Source: Salmonirosea aquatica (GTDB lineage Bacteria > Bacteroidota > Bacteroidia > Cytophagales > Spirosomataceae). Taken from it: 64,000 bases of DNA. The position numbers were made by a program, and so were the translations under genes. Below, in pieces: positions 53,572-62,283 of this stretch. The DNA lies in the NCBI RefSeq assembly GCF_009296315.1, contig NZ_WHLY01000002.1:2294001-2358000 (forward strand), written 5' to 3'. The notes beneath the pieces are model-generated. The model had not been told where the DNA came from and ran no database searches. It saw nothing but the letters and a program-made list of their open reading frames with translations. Each line of letters opens with the position of its first letter. Within the stretch, counting starts at the first letter, position 1.

Positions 53572-55083
53572 ATGAATACCAATTTGTTAAACGCCTTAGA
53601 ACAAGACTACATCGTGAACGGAATAGAGGATAAAGCCGTAGAACAATCAATCATCAAGGTGATTGGAGTAGGGGGTGGAGGTAGTAATGCGGTCAACTAC
53701 ATGTTTGAGAAAAAAATCAAAGATGTGGAGTTTGCCATTTGCAACACCGACCGCCAAGCCTTGCTCAAAAGTCCGGTTCCTACCAAAATCCAGTTGGGGG
53801 CCGCCCTCACGAAGGGGTTGGGAGCAGGAATGGAAATTTCAAGAGGTCGCGAGGCTGCCCTGGAAACGATTGAAGAACTGAAATCCCTGCTTGGCGGCTC
53901 CACCCAAATGGTATTCATTACGGCAGGTATGGGAGGAGGAACCGGAACTGGTGCTGCCCCGGTGATTGCCCAGATCGCCAAGGAAGAAATGAATCTGTTG
54001 ACGGTAGCCGTGGTCACGGCCCCGTATTCGTGGGAAGGTACAGTCAAGAAAAAACATGCCTTTGAAGGAATTGAGCAGCTCAAGAAATACTGTGACACCG
54101 TACTGGTGGTTCTTAACGACAAGCTGGAAGAGCTGTTTGAAGACATGCGCATTACGGAGGCATTTGCCCAAGCCGACAGCATTCTCCTCAACGCCGTAAA
54201 AAGTATTTCCGAAATCATTACCACCAGCGGGAATATCAATACCGACTTCCGGGACGTCGAGAAAGTTCTTAAGCAAGCCGGACAGTCGGTAATGGGTACC
54301 GCTGAGGTAGAAGGTGAAAACCGGGCGCACGAGGCCATCCGCCGAGCGCTGGATTCTCCCCTGCTGAATGACCGTGACATCAAGGGTGCGAAGCGGATTC
54401 TGGTCACGCTGGCATCCAGTAATAAAAGGGAGGCCATTGTTAAGGAACAGCGAGAAATCTGGAAGTACATTCTTGACCAGGTGGGAGGCGAAGCACATCT
54501 GTTCAAATTAGGTACCATTACCGATGATACCCTAGGTGAAAAACTCCGGGTCACGGTAGTAGCGGCGGGCTTTGATAGTGTCGATTCGCCCATTGCGGGA
54601 GTAGAAGCGACCATGGAACCGGAAGATGAAACCGTGGTTCAGGAAACAGAGCCCGAGATCGAGGAAACACCAGAGGCTACACTGGAAGACATGCCTACTC
54701 CCCCCGAAGAGAGTCCCACCAAGCCCGAAACCATTATTGTAGCCGAGGCTGGGATAGGTACCCCTACCAGTCCTTTTGTGGCGCCGCCCACTGAGATGGT
54801 ACCCACCAGCGAATTACCTACCCAACCCGAAACATTCTTCCCTGCCTACGACCCCTCACCCGTCCATACGTACGGCGGCATGGTACCTGGACAAGCCGAG
54901 GGCGATGATTGGTCAGATGCGGAATACGATCGGATTAAAGAAATGGTAGAGCGGTTTCGAGACAAGAAAAAAATAAACTGGGACGATCTTGATCGCAGCC
55001 CGGCCTTTCGGCGTAGCCAGATCGACCTTTGGCGCAAGCCCAGCATTCCGGCCAGTGAAATGGAGCAAATCCGATTGAACTAA
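53572..55083 (+). CDS. ftsZ: Cell division protein FtsZ
   Basis: FtsZ is the tubulin-like GTPase that forms the division ring. The 503-aa protein is long because of a 150-residue C-terminal linker. The GTPase core has IKVIGVGGGGSNAVNYMFEK near 27-46, the tubulin signature MGGGTGTGAAPVIAQIAKEE near 123-142, and the T7 loop NTDFRDVEKVLKQAG near 222. The linker (about 345-455) is rich in Pro, Glu and Thr and contains several GGTACC motifs. The C-terminus (AEYDRIKEMVERFRDKKKIN, then a short RSQIDLWRKPSIP region) differs from the short proteobacterial tail. Confidence 0.97.
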   Translation: MNTNLLNALEQDYIVNGIEDKAVEQSIIKVIGVGGGGSNAVNYMFEKKIKDVEFAICNTDRQALLKSPVPTKIQLGAALTKGLGAGMEISRGREAALETIEELKSLLGGSTQMVFITAGMGGGTGTGAAPVIAQIAKEEMNLLTVAVVTAPYSWEGTVKKKHAFEGIEQLKKYCDTVLVVLNDKLEELFEDMRITEAFAQADSILLNAVKSISEIITTSGNINTDFRDVEKVLKQAGQSVMGTAEVEGENRAHEAIRRALDSPLLNDRDIKGAKRILVTLASSNKREAIVKEQREIWKYILDQVGGEAHLFKLGTITDDTLGEKLRVTVVAAGFDSVDSPIAGVEATMEPEDETVVQETEPEIEETPEATLEDMPTPPEESPTKPETIIVAEAGIGTPTSPFVAPPTEMVPTSELPTQPETFFPAYDPSPVHTYGGMVPGQAEGDDWSDAEYDRIKEMVERFRDKKKINWDDLDRSPAFRRSQIDLWRKPSIPASEMEQIRLN

Positions 55084-55092
55084 TAGGCAAAG

Positions 55093-55116
55093 GCGGGGCT
55101 CAAACCCCGCTTTTGT
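55093..55116 (+). terminator. Intrinsic terminator after ftsZ
   Basis: GCGGGG (55093-55098) pairs with CCCCGC (55105-55110) and is followed by TTTTG and TTTTTG. Confidence 0.8.
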
Positions 55117-55147
55117 TTTTGTTCCTCCCCTAAAAATCTTCCAATCG

Positions 55148-55843
55148 GTGGAAAATATCCGAGCCGCGCTAGCCCAACTGGCTGACGAATCACGGGCGGT
55201 CCAGGTAGCAAGATTCTTCCAGACCGGACCTGGACAATACGCCGAGGGTGATGTATTCTGGGGAATTTCTAATCCAGAAGTACGAAAGGTAGCCCGTCAA
55301 TGGCAACATCTGGAATTTGAAGCGGTGGAAAATCTGCTTCGCGATCCGGTACACGAATGCCGTTTTGCCGCGTTGCTCATTTGGGTAAGGCAGTACCCTA
55401 AAGCTTCAGAAGCACAGCGGCAAGCCATTTTCGAAAGCTACCTGGCCCATTTGGAATATATTAATAACTGGGATTTGGTTGATTTGTCAGCCCGGGATAT
55501 TGTGGGAAGGCACCTATTTGATAAGGACAGAAGTGTATTGTACGATCTGGCGCAGCGTTCTCATCTGTGGTCGCAGCGGGTGTCGCTGATTGCTACTTTT
55601 TATTTCATTCGTAAAAATCAATTTGCCGATTTCCTGGCACTAGCCGAGCTTTTACTATCTCACGAACACCATCTCATCCATAAGGCTATCGGCTGGATGC
55701 TGCGCGAAACCGGGAAGCGCGATCTGGATGTGATGGAGGAATTTCTGCACCGCCATATCGAGCGCCTACCGCGTACTTCCCTGCGCTATGCCATTGAACA
55801 CCTACCCCCTTTCCGCAGGCAATACTACCTGTCGCTGCGCTAG
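55148..55843 (+). CDS. DNA alkylation repair protein, AlkD family
   Basis: AlkD-type HEAT-like repeat proteins are glycosylases that remove N3- and N7-alkylated bases without flipping them. The 231-aa protein (GTG start at 55148) shows the repeat features VFWGISNPEVRKVARQW near 37, ECRFAALLIWVRQYPKAS near 75, NNWDLVDLSARDIVGRHL near 111 (the family NWDLVD motif) and HLIHKAIGWMLRETGKRD near 178. Catalytic residues W and D are in place in NNWDLVD. It stands alone between ftsZ and accD. Confidence 0.93.
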   Translation: MENIRAALAQLADESRAVQVARFFQTGPGQYAEGDVFWGISNPEVRKVARQWQHLEFEAVENLLRDPVHECRFAALLIWVRQYPKASEAQRQAIFESYLAHLEYINNWDLVDLSARDIVGRHLFDKDRSVLYDLAQRSHLWSQRVSLIATFYFIRKNQFADFLALAELLLSHEHHLIHKAIGWMLRETGKRDLDVMEEFLHRHIERLPRTSLRYAIEHLPPFRRQYYLSLR

Positions 55844-55944
55844 CCAATGCAATTATTGCTATATTTGAAACCCAAACATGGAGCGAACGCCGCTTTATGT
55901 TAAAGATTAGACTTGTTCCAACGCTGCAATAACTTCCTAGCATC

Positions 55945-56786
55945 ATGTCTTGGTTTATTCGAAAAGAAAAAGGAATCAGTACGCCCACGGAAATGAAACG
56001 CGAGGCGCCCGATGGACTTTGGTACCAGTGTCCCAATTGCAAGAAAATCATGCAAACCCGTGAGCATAAGCTTAATGCCTATACCTGCGAGCATTGTAAC
56101 TACCATGAAAAAATCGGTTCCGAGGCGTACTTTGAAATTTTGTTCGACAACAATGAATTTACCGAACTTGATGCGGACATGACTTCGGCTGATCCGCTAA
56201 ATTTCACGGATACCAAAGCATATCCGGACCGAATTCGAACGACCATGCTCAAGACCGGCCTGAAAGATGCCGTACGCACCGGCTACGGTAAAATGAACGA
56301 GTCCGACATCGTGGTGGCCTGTATGGATTTCAATTTTATTGGAGGCTCTATGGGTTCGGTCGTCGGTGAGAAAATCGCCCGGGCGATCGACCACGCCCTG
56401 AAAACCAAAACACCCTTCCTGATGATTTCCCGATCGGGCGGCGCGCGCATGATGGAGGCTGGCTTCTCGTTGATGCAAATGGCCAAGACTTCAGCCAAAC
56501 TCGCCCTGCTTTCCGAAGCGGGGTACCCTATATTTCTTTACTGACTGATCCTACCACGGGTGGCGTCACGGCCTCGTACGCCATGTTGGGTGACTTCAAC
56601 ATTTCCGAACCCCAGGCGCTCATCGGCTTTGCCGGCCCGCGGGTCATTCGCGAGACCATCGGCAAAGACCTGCCCAAGGGCTTTCAGAGCGCCGAATTCG
56701 TGCTGGAACATGGCTTCCTGGATTTTATCGTAGACCGTAAAGATCTGAAAGACAAACTTACCAGTCTGCTCGGCATGCTTACCTAG
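55945..56786 (+). CDS. accD: Acetyl-CoA carboxylase carboxyltransferase subunit beta, frameshifted
   Basis: AccD forms the carboxyltransferase that makes malonyl-CoA with AccA. The frame from ATG 55945 has the zinc finger (CPNCKK...[11 protein letters not shown], residues about 31-54), [18 protein letters not shown] near 132 and [20 protein letters not shown] near 163. It ends falsely at 56544 after EAGYPIFLY. The next frame continues [20 protein letters not shown], then [20 protein letters not shown] to 56786, clearly the rest of AccD. One added base after 56529 gives [15 protein letters not shown] and a 280-aa protein of normal length. Since accD is essential, a sequence error is the likely cause. 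The break lies beside GGTACC (56522-56527). Confidence 0.93.
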
Positions 56787-56842
56787 GTGTCCGTTGGCGG
56801 CACCCGTGCTGCCTCTCATCATTCACCCTTCATCCTTACGAA

Positions 56843-57820
56843 ATGCGGCTGGTTTCCCATCCTGTCCTGTGCAATTATTACCTAACCTACCGTTGTAATG
56901 CCACGTGTGGGTTTTGTGATATCTGGGAACGGCCCTCGCCCTACGTAACCCTCGACAACTTCCGGCAAAACGTCCGTGATCTCAAGGCATTGGGGGTAAA
57001 AGTCATCGACTTTACGGGCGGAGAGCCCCTGTTACACCGGCAATTGGACGAGCTGTTGCGCGAAGCCAAGAAGCAGGGGATGATCACCACTGTCACGACC
57101 AACGGGCTACTGTACCCCAAATACGCCGAACGGCTGCACGGCCTGGTCGACATGCTCCACTTCTCCCTGGATTCGCCCATTCGGGAAGAGCATGATCAAT
57201 CACGGGGCGTAAAATGCTTCGATAAGGTGATGGAATCCATCGGGGTAGCGCGCCGGCTGGGCGAGCGGCCTGATATTCTTTTTACTGTTTTCGAAGAAAA
57301 CATTCATCAGATCCGCCGTCTCTGGGAGGACATCTGCATACCTAATGACCTGGTACTGATTCTGAACCCCGTTTTTGAATACAACGACGTAGGCGGTCGG
57401 CTTTCCCCGGCCGCGCTGGAAGAACTGACCCGCTGGGGCAAACAAAAGAACGTGTACCTCAACGACGGTTTCGTGCAACTCCGTCTGGACGGCGGCAACC
57501 ACGTCGCGGATCCTGTTTGCAAAGCGGCCAGCACTACGCTTGTCATCTCACCCGAAAACAAACTGGTGCTTCCGTGTTATCACCTGGGATTGAAGGAATT
57601 TCCCATTGAGGGGAATCTGAAAGCGCTCTATCAATCCGAAGAAGTCCAGAAGCTTGTGGCCCTGGAAGGCCGGCTGCCGGCCTGCGAGGGCTGCGCCATT
57701 AATTGCTACATGCAGCCTTCCTTTGCCGTAGAAATGAACAAATACTGGTGGAAAGCCCTGCCGAGCACCCTGAAGTACAATCGGATCAAAGGTACCTGGA
57801 AGCAAATGCTGCGGTTTTAA
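56843..57820 (+). CDS. Radical SAM protein with a SPASM-like C-terminus
   Basis: The 325-aa protein has the radical SAM core: C18-x3-C22-x2-C25 in RCNATCGFCDIWERPS, FTGGEPLLHRQL near 59 (SAM GGE motif), TVTTNGLL near 86 and MLHFSLDSPI near 103. The C-terminal part has C227 (DPVCKAAST), then PCYHLGLKEF near 247 and ACEGCAINCYMQPSF near 278-292, cysteines that could bind an auxiliary [4Fe-4S] cluster as in SPASM or twitch domains. Such enzymes modify peptides, sugars or lipids; the substrate is not known. It follows accD by 56 bp and starts a run of metabolic genes. Confidence 0.85.
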   Translation: MRLVSHPVLCNYYLTYRCNATCGFCDIWERPSPYVTLDNFRQNVRDLKALGVKVIDFTGGEPLLHRQLDELLREAKKQGMITTVTTNGLLYPKYAERLHGLVDMLHFSLDSPIREEHDQSRGVKCFDKVMESIGVARRLGERPDILFTVFEENIHQIRRLWEDICIPNDLVLILNPVFEYNDVGGRLSPAALEELTRWGKQKNVYLNDGFVQLRLDGGNHVADPVCKAASTTLVISPENKLVLPCYHLGLKEFPIEGNLKALYQSEEVQKLVALEGRLPACEGCAINCYMQPSFAVEMNKYWWKALPSTLKYNRIKGTWKQMLRF

Positions 57821-57957
57821 GCTCATTTTCCTCATTCTCCTACCTACCTCGGTTGTTCCGGTCGATCGGGCATTTTCAGCTTTTAAAATAATATTTTGGT
57901 AAGTTTGTAGAGAGCAGGAACACATTTCAACTACACCAAGAAGCAACACATTAGAAC

Positions 57958-59484
57958 ATGGGAATGGTCAACGACACGGTGGTATGGTTCATGAAGCGGC
58001 GTTTGCCGCGCATTCAGGAATTCATGGCCCGGCCCGTCGAAACCCAGCAACGCATGTTTTCTGAACTGGTCGAAACCGCCCGCTACACCGAGTGGGGCAT
58101 GCGCTACAACTACAGCCAGATCAGAACCATCCGTGAATTCCAGGAGCAGGTACCCGTTTCGACTTACGAGGATTTATTCCCCTACATTGAGCGCGTACTG
58201 AAGGGCGAACCCAACGTACTGTGGCCATCGCCGGTAGAGGTGTTCTCTAAGTCATCAGGTACCACCAATGCCCGCAGTAAGTACATTCCCGTCACGCCCG
58301 AGTCGCTGGAAGAATGCCACTACATGGGCGGCAAGGACATGATGACGCTGCTCATCGCCAACCGGCCCGATACCCAGGTGTTCGATGGCAAGGGGCTTTC
58401 CATCGGGGGTACCATCCATGCCAACCCGTACGATCCCCGCACCCAGGTGGGCGATGTATCGGCGGTAATCATGCAGAACCTCCCCGCTTGGGGTCAGTTC
58501 ATCCGTACCCCACCGCTGGAAGTGGCCCTCATGGATAATTGGGAAGAAAAGCTGGAAAAAATGGCTGAAATCTGTTCGCAGGAGAACGTAACCAGCATTT
58601 TGGGGGTACCTACCTGGACTATCGTACTGCTGGACCGGATTATGGCGCAAACGGGTGCAAGCTCCATGCTCGACGTATGGCCCGACTTTGAGGTATTTGT
58701 CCACGGCGCGGTGGCTTTCCACCCTTACCGCAATCTGTTCTCCCAAAAATATTTTCCTTCCGGCCAGACCTATTACCTCGAAACGTACAACGCTTCCGAA
58801 GGCTTCATTGGCCTGCAGGACGATCTGAGTAAGCCCGGCGAAATGCTCCTGATGCTGGATTATGGCATCTTTTATGAATTCATTCCCCCGGAAGAGGTAG
58901 GCAAACCCCATCCGCGGACGCTGACGCTGGACGAGGTGGAACTGGATAAGAATTACGCCATTGTCATCTCTACCAACGGGGGCCTCTGGCGTTACCTGAT
59001 CGGCGATACCATCAAATTCACTTCGAGGTACCCCTTCCGCCTGAAAGTCAGCGGCCGCACCAAGCATTTCATCAATGCCTTCGGGGAAGAGTTGATCGTG
59101 GAAAATGCCGAAGCCGCCATTACCGAAGCCTGCGCACAAACCGGGGCCATTGTCAGTGACTTCACCGCCGGCCCCGTGTATATGGGCGACGGCTCAAAGG
59201 GCCGGCACGAATGGATCATCGAATTCTCGCAGGAACCCCACGATCGAAACGTCTTTTTTGAAATTCTGGACACCACCCTACGGCAAGTCAATTCCGACTA
59301 TGATGCCAAGCGTTTCCAGGACATGGCCCTGCTCACGCCTTTGGTGCATACGGTGGCGCCAGGTACCTTTTACGAATGGATGGGGCGCCGCAAAAAACTG
59401 GGCGGCCAGAACAAGGTACCCCGGCTGAGCAACGACCGCAAGTACCTGGAAGAAATACTGGAGATAATCAGTCAGGAGAAATAA
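57958..59484 (+). CDS. GH3 auxin-responsive promoter family acyl-acid amido synthetase-like protein
   Basis: GH3 proteins adenylate carboxylic acids and transfer them to amines; plant members act on auxin and jasmonate, bacterial ones are mostly uncharacterised. The 508-aa length is near the family norm. Motifs: FSKSSGTTNARSKYIPVT near 96 (ATP-binding SSGTT), AFHPYRNLF, TYYLETYNASEGFIGLQDD near 272, and LLMLDYGIFYEF with a following RYLIGDTIKFTS near 340, plus RTKHFINAFGEELIVENAE near 363 of the C-terminal lid. It lies 137 bp after the radical SAM gene. Candidate -7 TAAGTTTG at 57900-57907. Confidence 0.9.
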   Translation: MGMVNDTVVWFMKRRLPRIQEFMARPVETQQRMFSELVETARYTEWGMRYNYSQIRTIREFQEQVPVSTYEDLFPYIERVLKGEPNVLWPSPVEVFSKSSGTTNARSKYIPVTPESLEECHYMGGKDMMTLLIANRPDTQVFDGKGLSIGGTIHANPYDPRTQVGDVSAVIMQNLPAWGQFIRTPPLEVALMDNWEEKLEKMAEICSQENVTSILGVPTWTIVLLDRIMAQTGASSMLDVWPDFEVFVHGAVAFHPYRNLFSQKYFPSGQTYYLETYNASEGFIGLQDDLSKPGEMLLMLDYGIFYEFIPPEEVGKPHPRTLTLDEVELDKNYAIVISTNGGLWRYLIGDTIKFTSRYPFRLKVSGRTKHFINAFGEELIVENAEAAITEACAQTGAIVSDFTAGPVYMGDGSKGRHEWIIEFSQEPHDRNVFFEILDTTLRQVNSDYDAKRFQDMALLTPLVHTVAPGTFYEWMGRRKKLGGQNKVPRLSNDRKYLEEILEIISQEK

Positions 59485-59497
59485 CAACCTGGGTACC

Positions 59498-59974
59498 CTA
59501 CCCCCGCACCAGTCCTTTCTCCCGCAGGAAATGATGCGTCATGACCGGCTTGTCGGGATGCAATACCAGCTGTTTCAGCACTTCACAAATAACAAGCTCG
59601 TGGTCGCCCCCATCGGCGTAGCCCGTCACCCGGCCTTGTACATAACCCACTGCTTCGGTGAGATAGGGGCAACCACGCTCGTCGAGGGCGTAGGGCAGGT
59701 TTTTGAATTTATCCACCTCCCTCCCGCTTTGGCGGCCTAGTTTGGCAATCAGCCGGGTTTGCTCTTCGGACAGTAGATTTATGTTCACAATTCCGCTTTT
59801 CTTCACCAGTTCCAGCGTATAGTCGGTTTTGTCCAGAGCTACGCACAGCATTTTTCCACCCATGGCCGTCTGCATGACCCACATGGCAATGTTGGCGTTT
59901 TTTCGCCCGTCGGGAGTAGCTGTGGTGATCGAGTGAATGTCGTAGTTTTTGTATTTGAGTAATTTTCGTGGCAT
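59498..59974 (-). CDS. Flavin reductase family protein
   Basis: The 158-aa protein has the FMN-binding split barrel of the flavin reductase-like family: ITTATPDGRKNANIAMWVMQ near 17-36, DKTDYTLELVKKSGIVNINL near 49-68, and GCPYLTEAVGYVQGRV near 100-116. It may reduce FMN/FAD for a partner monooxygenase or act alone; no partner is evident. It converges with the GH3 gene, with 13 bp between stop codons. Confidence 0.85.
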   Translation of the reverse strand: MPRKLLKYKNYDIHSITTATPDGRKNANIAMWVMQTAMGGKMLCVALDKTDYTLELVKKSGIVNINLLSEEQTRLIAKLGRQSGREVDKFKNLPYALDERGCPYLTEAVGYVQGRVTGYADGGDHELVICEVLKQLVLHPDKPVMTHHFLREKGLVRG

Positions 59975-60144
59975 TCGCTTCCAGCTGTTGTGAAAAAATA
60001 AATTCTTCCTACTTCGATCAACTCGGATACTCCGACATTGTTGTCAGTTCAGTTGCGTTCACGAAGAACATCAGCGGGGATGGAAGTACTTCCCGGAAAA
60101 TAATTAATTTTGCCCGACTGAAAAAAATCTAATTACCCCGCCTA

Positions 60145-61026
60145 ATGACCCACCAGGACTTTTTGCACGCCCTCGTTTGTCCCACCACTCATACCCCGCT
60201 CCAACTGGCCGATGACGAAAAAAGCCTGACCAGCCAGGATGGGGTCACCTACGAAGTGGGCGACACGGGCATCGTCAATATGCTTTACCCGAAGGAGTTG
60301 CTTCCTGATGACGCCCGTGAGCAGTATCTCTACGACCAGGCTTTCCTGCGTTACGACCGGGGCGTTTCCTGGGTTTTCGAAACCCTCAACCATTCCGACG
60401 AAGCCGCCACACGTGCGTTTATGATTGGCCTGATGGATCTCAAGCCCGGCATGACCGCCCTGGAAGTGGGAGCCGGAACGGGCAAAGATTCAGCGCTGAT
60501 TCTTGAAAAAGTTAAACCCGGTGGTACCGCCGTTCTTTCGGACCTGTCGCCCAATATGCTGAAACTGGCACAGGACAAACTGGCCGTCGACGATGTTAAC
60601 GTGCATTATTTCCTGGGTAATGGTTCCTACCTGCCCTTTGCCGACGACACCTTCGATGCCGTTTTTCATTTCGGAGGGATCAATACCTTTTCGGAGCGCA
60701 AAAAAGCCTTCGACGAGCTCACCCGTGTGGTGCGTCCGGGCGGAAAGGTCGTGATCGGCGACGAGAGCATTGCCCCCTGGATGCGCAACCAGCCCACCTA
60801 CCAGACCCTCTGGAAGGCCAACCCGCTGTTCCGCGCCGAGGTACCCCTGGAAGATGTGCCCCCCAATGTGGCGAATTTCAGACTACACTGGGTTTTTGGA
60901 AATGCTTTTTACGTCATGGAGTACACCGTAACGGCTCAGGCCCCCGAAATAGATATTGACCTGCCCATTCCCGGCAAGGATTTTGTGGATAATTGGCGGA
61001 TCAGGGCCGAGAAAGCCGGGGAGTAA
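60145..61026 (+). CDS. Class I SAM-dependent methyltransferase with a degenerate Trm112-like N-terminus
   Basis: The 293-aa protein has a Rossmann methyltransferase fold: motif I TALEVGAGTGKDSALIL near 103-119, VLSDLSPNMLKLAQ near 130, LPFADDTFDAVFHFGG near 168 and LTRVVRPGGKVVIGD near 193. The first 45 residues (FLHALVCPTTHTPLQLADDE, GVTYEVGDTGIVNML) resemble a Trm112-type zinc ribbon but keep only one cysteine, so metal binding is probably lost. The substrate is unknown; neighbours suggest a glycan or small molecule. Confidence 0.85.
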   Translation: MTHQDFLHALVCPTTHTPLQLADDEKSLTSQDGVTYEVGDTGIVNMLYPKELLPDDAREQYLYDQAFLRYDRGVSWVFETLNHSDEAATRAFMIGLMDLKPGMTALEVGAGTGKDSALILEKVKPGGTAVLSDLSPNMLKLAQDKLAVDDVNVHYFLGNGSYLPFADDTFDAVFHFGGINTFSERKKAFDELTRVVRPGGKVVIGDESIAPWMRNQPTYQTLWKANPLFRAEVPLEDVPPNVANFRLHWVFGNAFYVMEYTVTAQAPEIDIDLPIPGKDFVDNWRIRAEKAGE

Positions 61027-61117
61027 ATTTTTGAAACGAGTTTGTGAAGTGTATGGGTGTATGAGTGAAAAGTTCATGAGTCGATAGGGGGGGTACCCTG
61101 TTCTGACCTCACAAACT

Positions 61118-61162
61118 AATGAACTCATAAACTCCTGAACTCCTGACTCCTCAACTCATCAA
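61118..61162. repeat. Short ACTCMT-type repeats
   Basis: Between the methyltransferase and the next gene, units such as GAACTCAT, AACTCCTG, ACTCCTGACTCC and AACTCATC repeat loosely. They look like decayed microsatellite DNA. The words TGAGT and ATGAGT occur just upstream (61055-61083), so weak hairpins are possible. Confidence 0.4.
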
Positions 61163-61163
61163 T

Positions 61164-62099
61164 ATGTGGATTAAAAAAGGAATAGTATATAAGCCTGATG
61201 GTACCCTGCCGCACAGCCTTTCGCACGCGCAGGTACCTTTTGCCTATAAGCACCAGGATTTTCTGAGGATTTATTTTTCGTCGCGCGACGCCCAGGGGCA
61301 ATCCCGGCCTACCTTCATCGACGTAGATTACGACGATCCGGCCCAAATTTTATATATCCACGACAAGCCCGTTCTGGAACTCGGTGGACCGGGCGAGTAT
61401 GACGAAACCGGAGCCATGCCCGCGTGGTTTGTGGACCGTCCCAACGGCGATATCTGGCTGTATTATACCGGCTGGAACCGGACCTGGAACTCCTACCGGC
61501 TCTCGATGGGCTTGTCGGTGAGCCATGACGGCGGGCTTACATTTAAGAAAATGTTTACCGGCCCCATTATGGATCGCAGCATACAGAACCCCATCTGGGC
61601 GGCGCAGCCGTCGGTCCTGATCGATGAGGACGGTACTTGGCGGATGTGGTACATATCGGGCCATAAGTGCGAGTACATACACGGCTATCCCGAACCCTTC
61701 TACCGGGGGCAATCGGCAATTTCGAAAGACGGAATTCACTGGGAAATCAGCGAGGTACCTACCCTGGAATTCGACGATTTCCTGCACGCCGTGGGGCGCC
61801 CGAGTGTGTTCAAGGAGGATGGGCTATACAAAATGTACTATTCCTACCGCCATACCCGCGACTACCGCACCGATCGCAACCAAAGTTACCGGCTGGGGTA
61901 CGCGGAGTCAAAAGACGGTACCCACTGGGAACGGAAAGACCATTTGGTGGGAATAGCGAAATCTGAGAATCCGGAGGATTTTGATTATACCATGATTAAT
62001 TACGCCCACCGCTATGAACATAATGGCAAAAAGTACCTCCTCTACAATGGTAACGGCTTTGGAGCGGCGGGTTTTGCCTATGCCGTCTGGGAGGATTGA
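61164..62099 (+). CDS. Glycosidase-like five-bladed beta-propeller protein (GH43/GH32-type fold)
   Basis: The 311-aa protein lacks a signal peptide. Repeated blade motifs are visible: NGDIWLYYTGWNRTWNSYRL near 92-111, ISKDG and SHDGGLTF turns, DGTWRMWYISGHKCEY near 155, DGLYKMYYSYRHTRDYRTDR near 219 and DGTHWERKD near 250. Proteins of this shape include GH43, GH32 and GH130 glycosidases and phosphorylases, and such intracellular members are often found in polysaccharide biosynthesis loci. Catalytic residues cannot be assigned with confidence. Confidence 0.75.
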   Translation: MWIKKGIVYKPDGTLPHSLSHAQVPFAYKHQDFLRIYFSSRDAQGQSRPTFIDVDYDDPAQILYIHDKPVLELGGPGEYDETGAMPAWFVDRPNGDIWLYYTGWNRTWNSYRLSMGLSVSHDGGLTFKKMFTGPIMDRSIQNPIWAAQPSVLIDEDGTWRMWYISGHKCEYIHGYPEPFYRGQSAISKDGIHWEISEVPTLEFDDFLHAVGRPSVFKEDGLYKMYYSYRHTRDYRTDRNQSYRLGYAESKDGTHWERKDHLVGIAKSENPEDFDYTMINYAHRYEHNGKKYLLYNGNGFGAAGFAYAVWED

Positions 62100-62283
62100 T
62101 TGGAGTGGATGGTAGTAAATTATATCGCAACACTGAATGCTTTAGCATTTAAATCAATTCAATCTCTAAACGAACCAACGCACCACTAGCTAAAATCAAT
62201 GTACGAACTGAGGTGGGTCAGTCGTTGGCGCAAAAAAGAGTAGTACCTAGCACTATCTTTTTACACACATCTAAAACAAAACC

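Noticed and set aside
53697-54614. 305-codon open frame antisense to ftsZ
   Set aside because: It mirrors the codon usage of ftsZ; the protein is Ser/Arg-rich without domains, and ftsZ itself is certain.
58255-59139. 294-codon open frame antisense to the GH3 gene
   Set aside because: Composition (His, Gly, Val, Arg rich) is typical of a reverse-strand shadow in a GC-balanced gene; no domain is visible.
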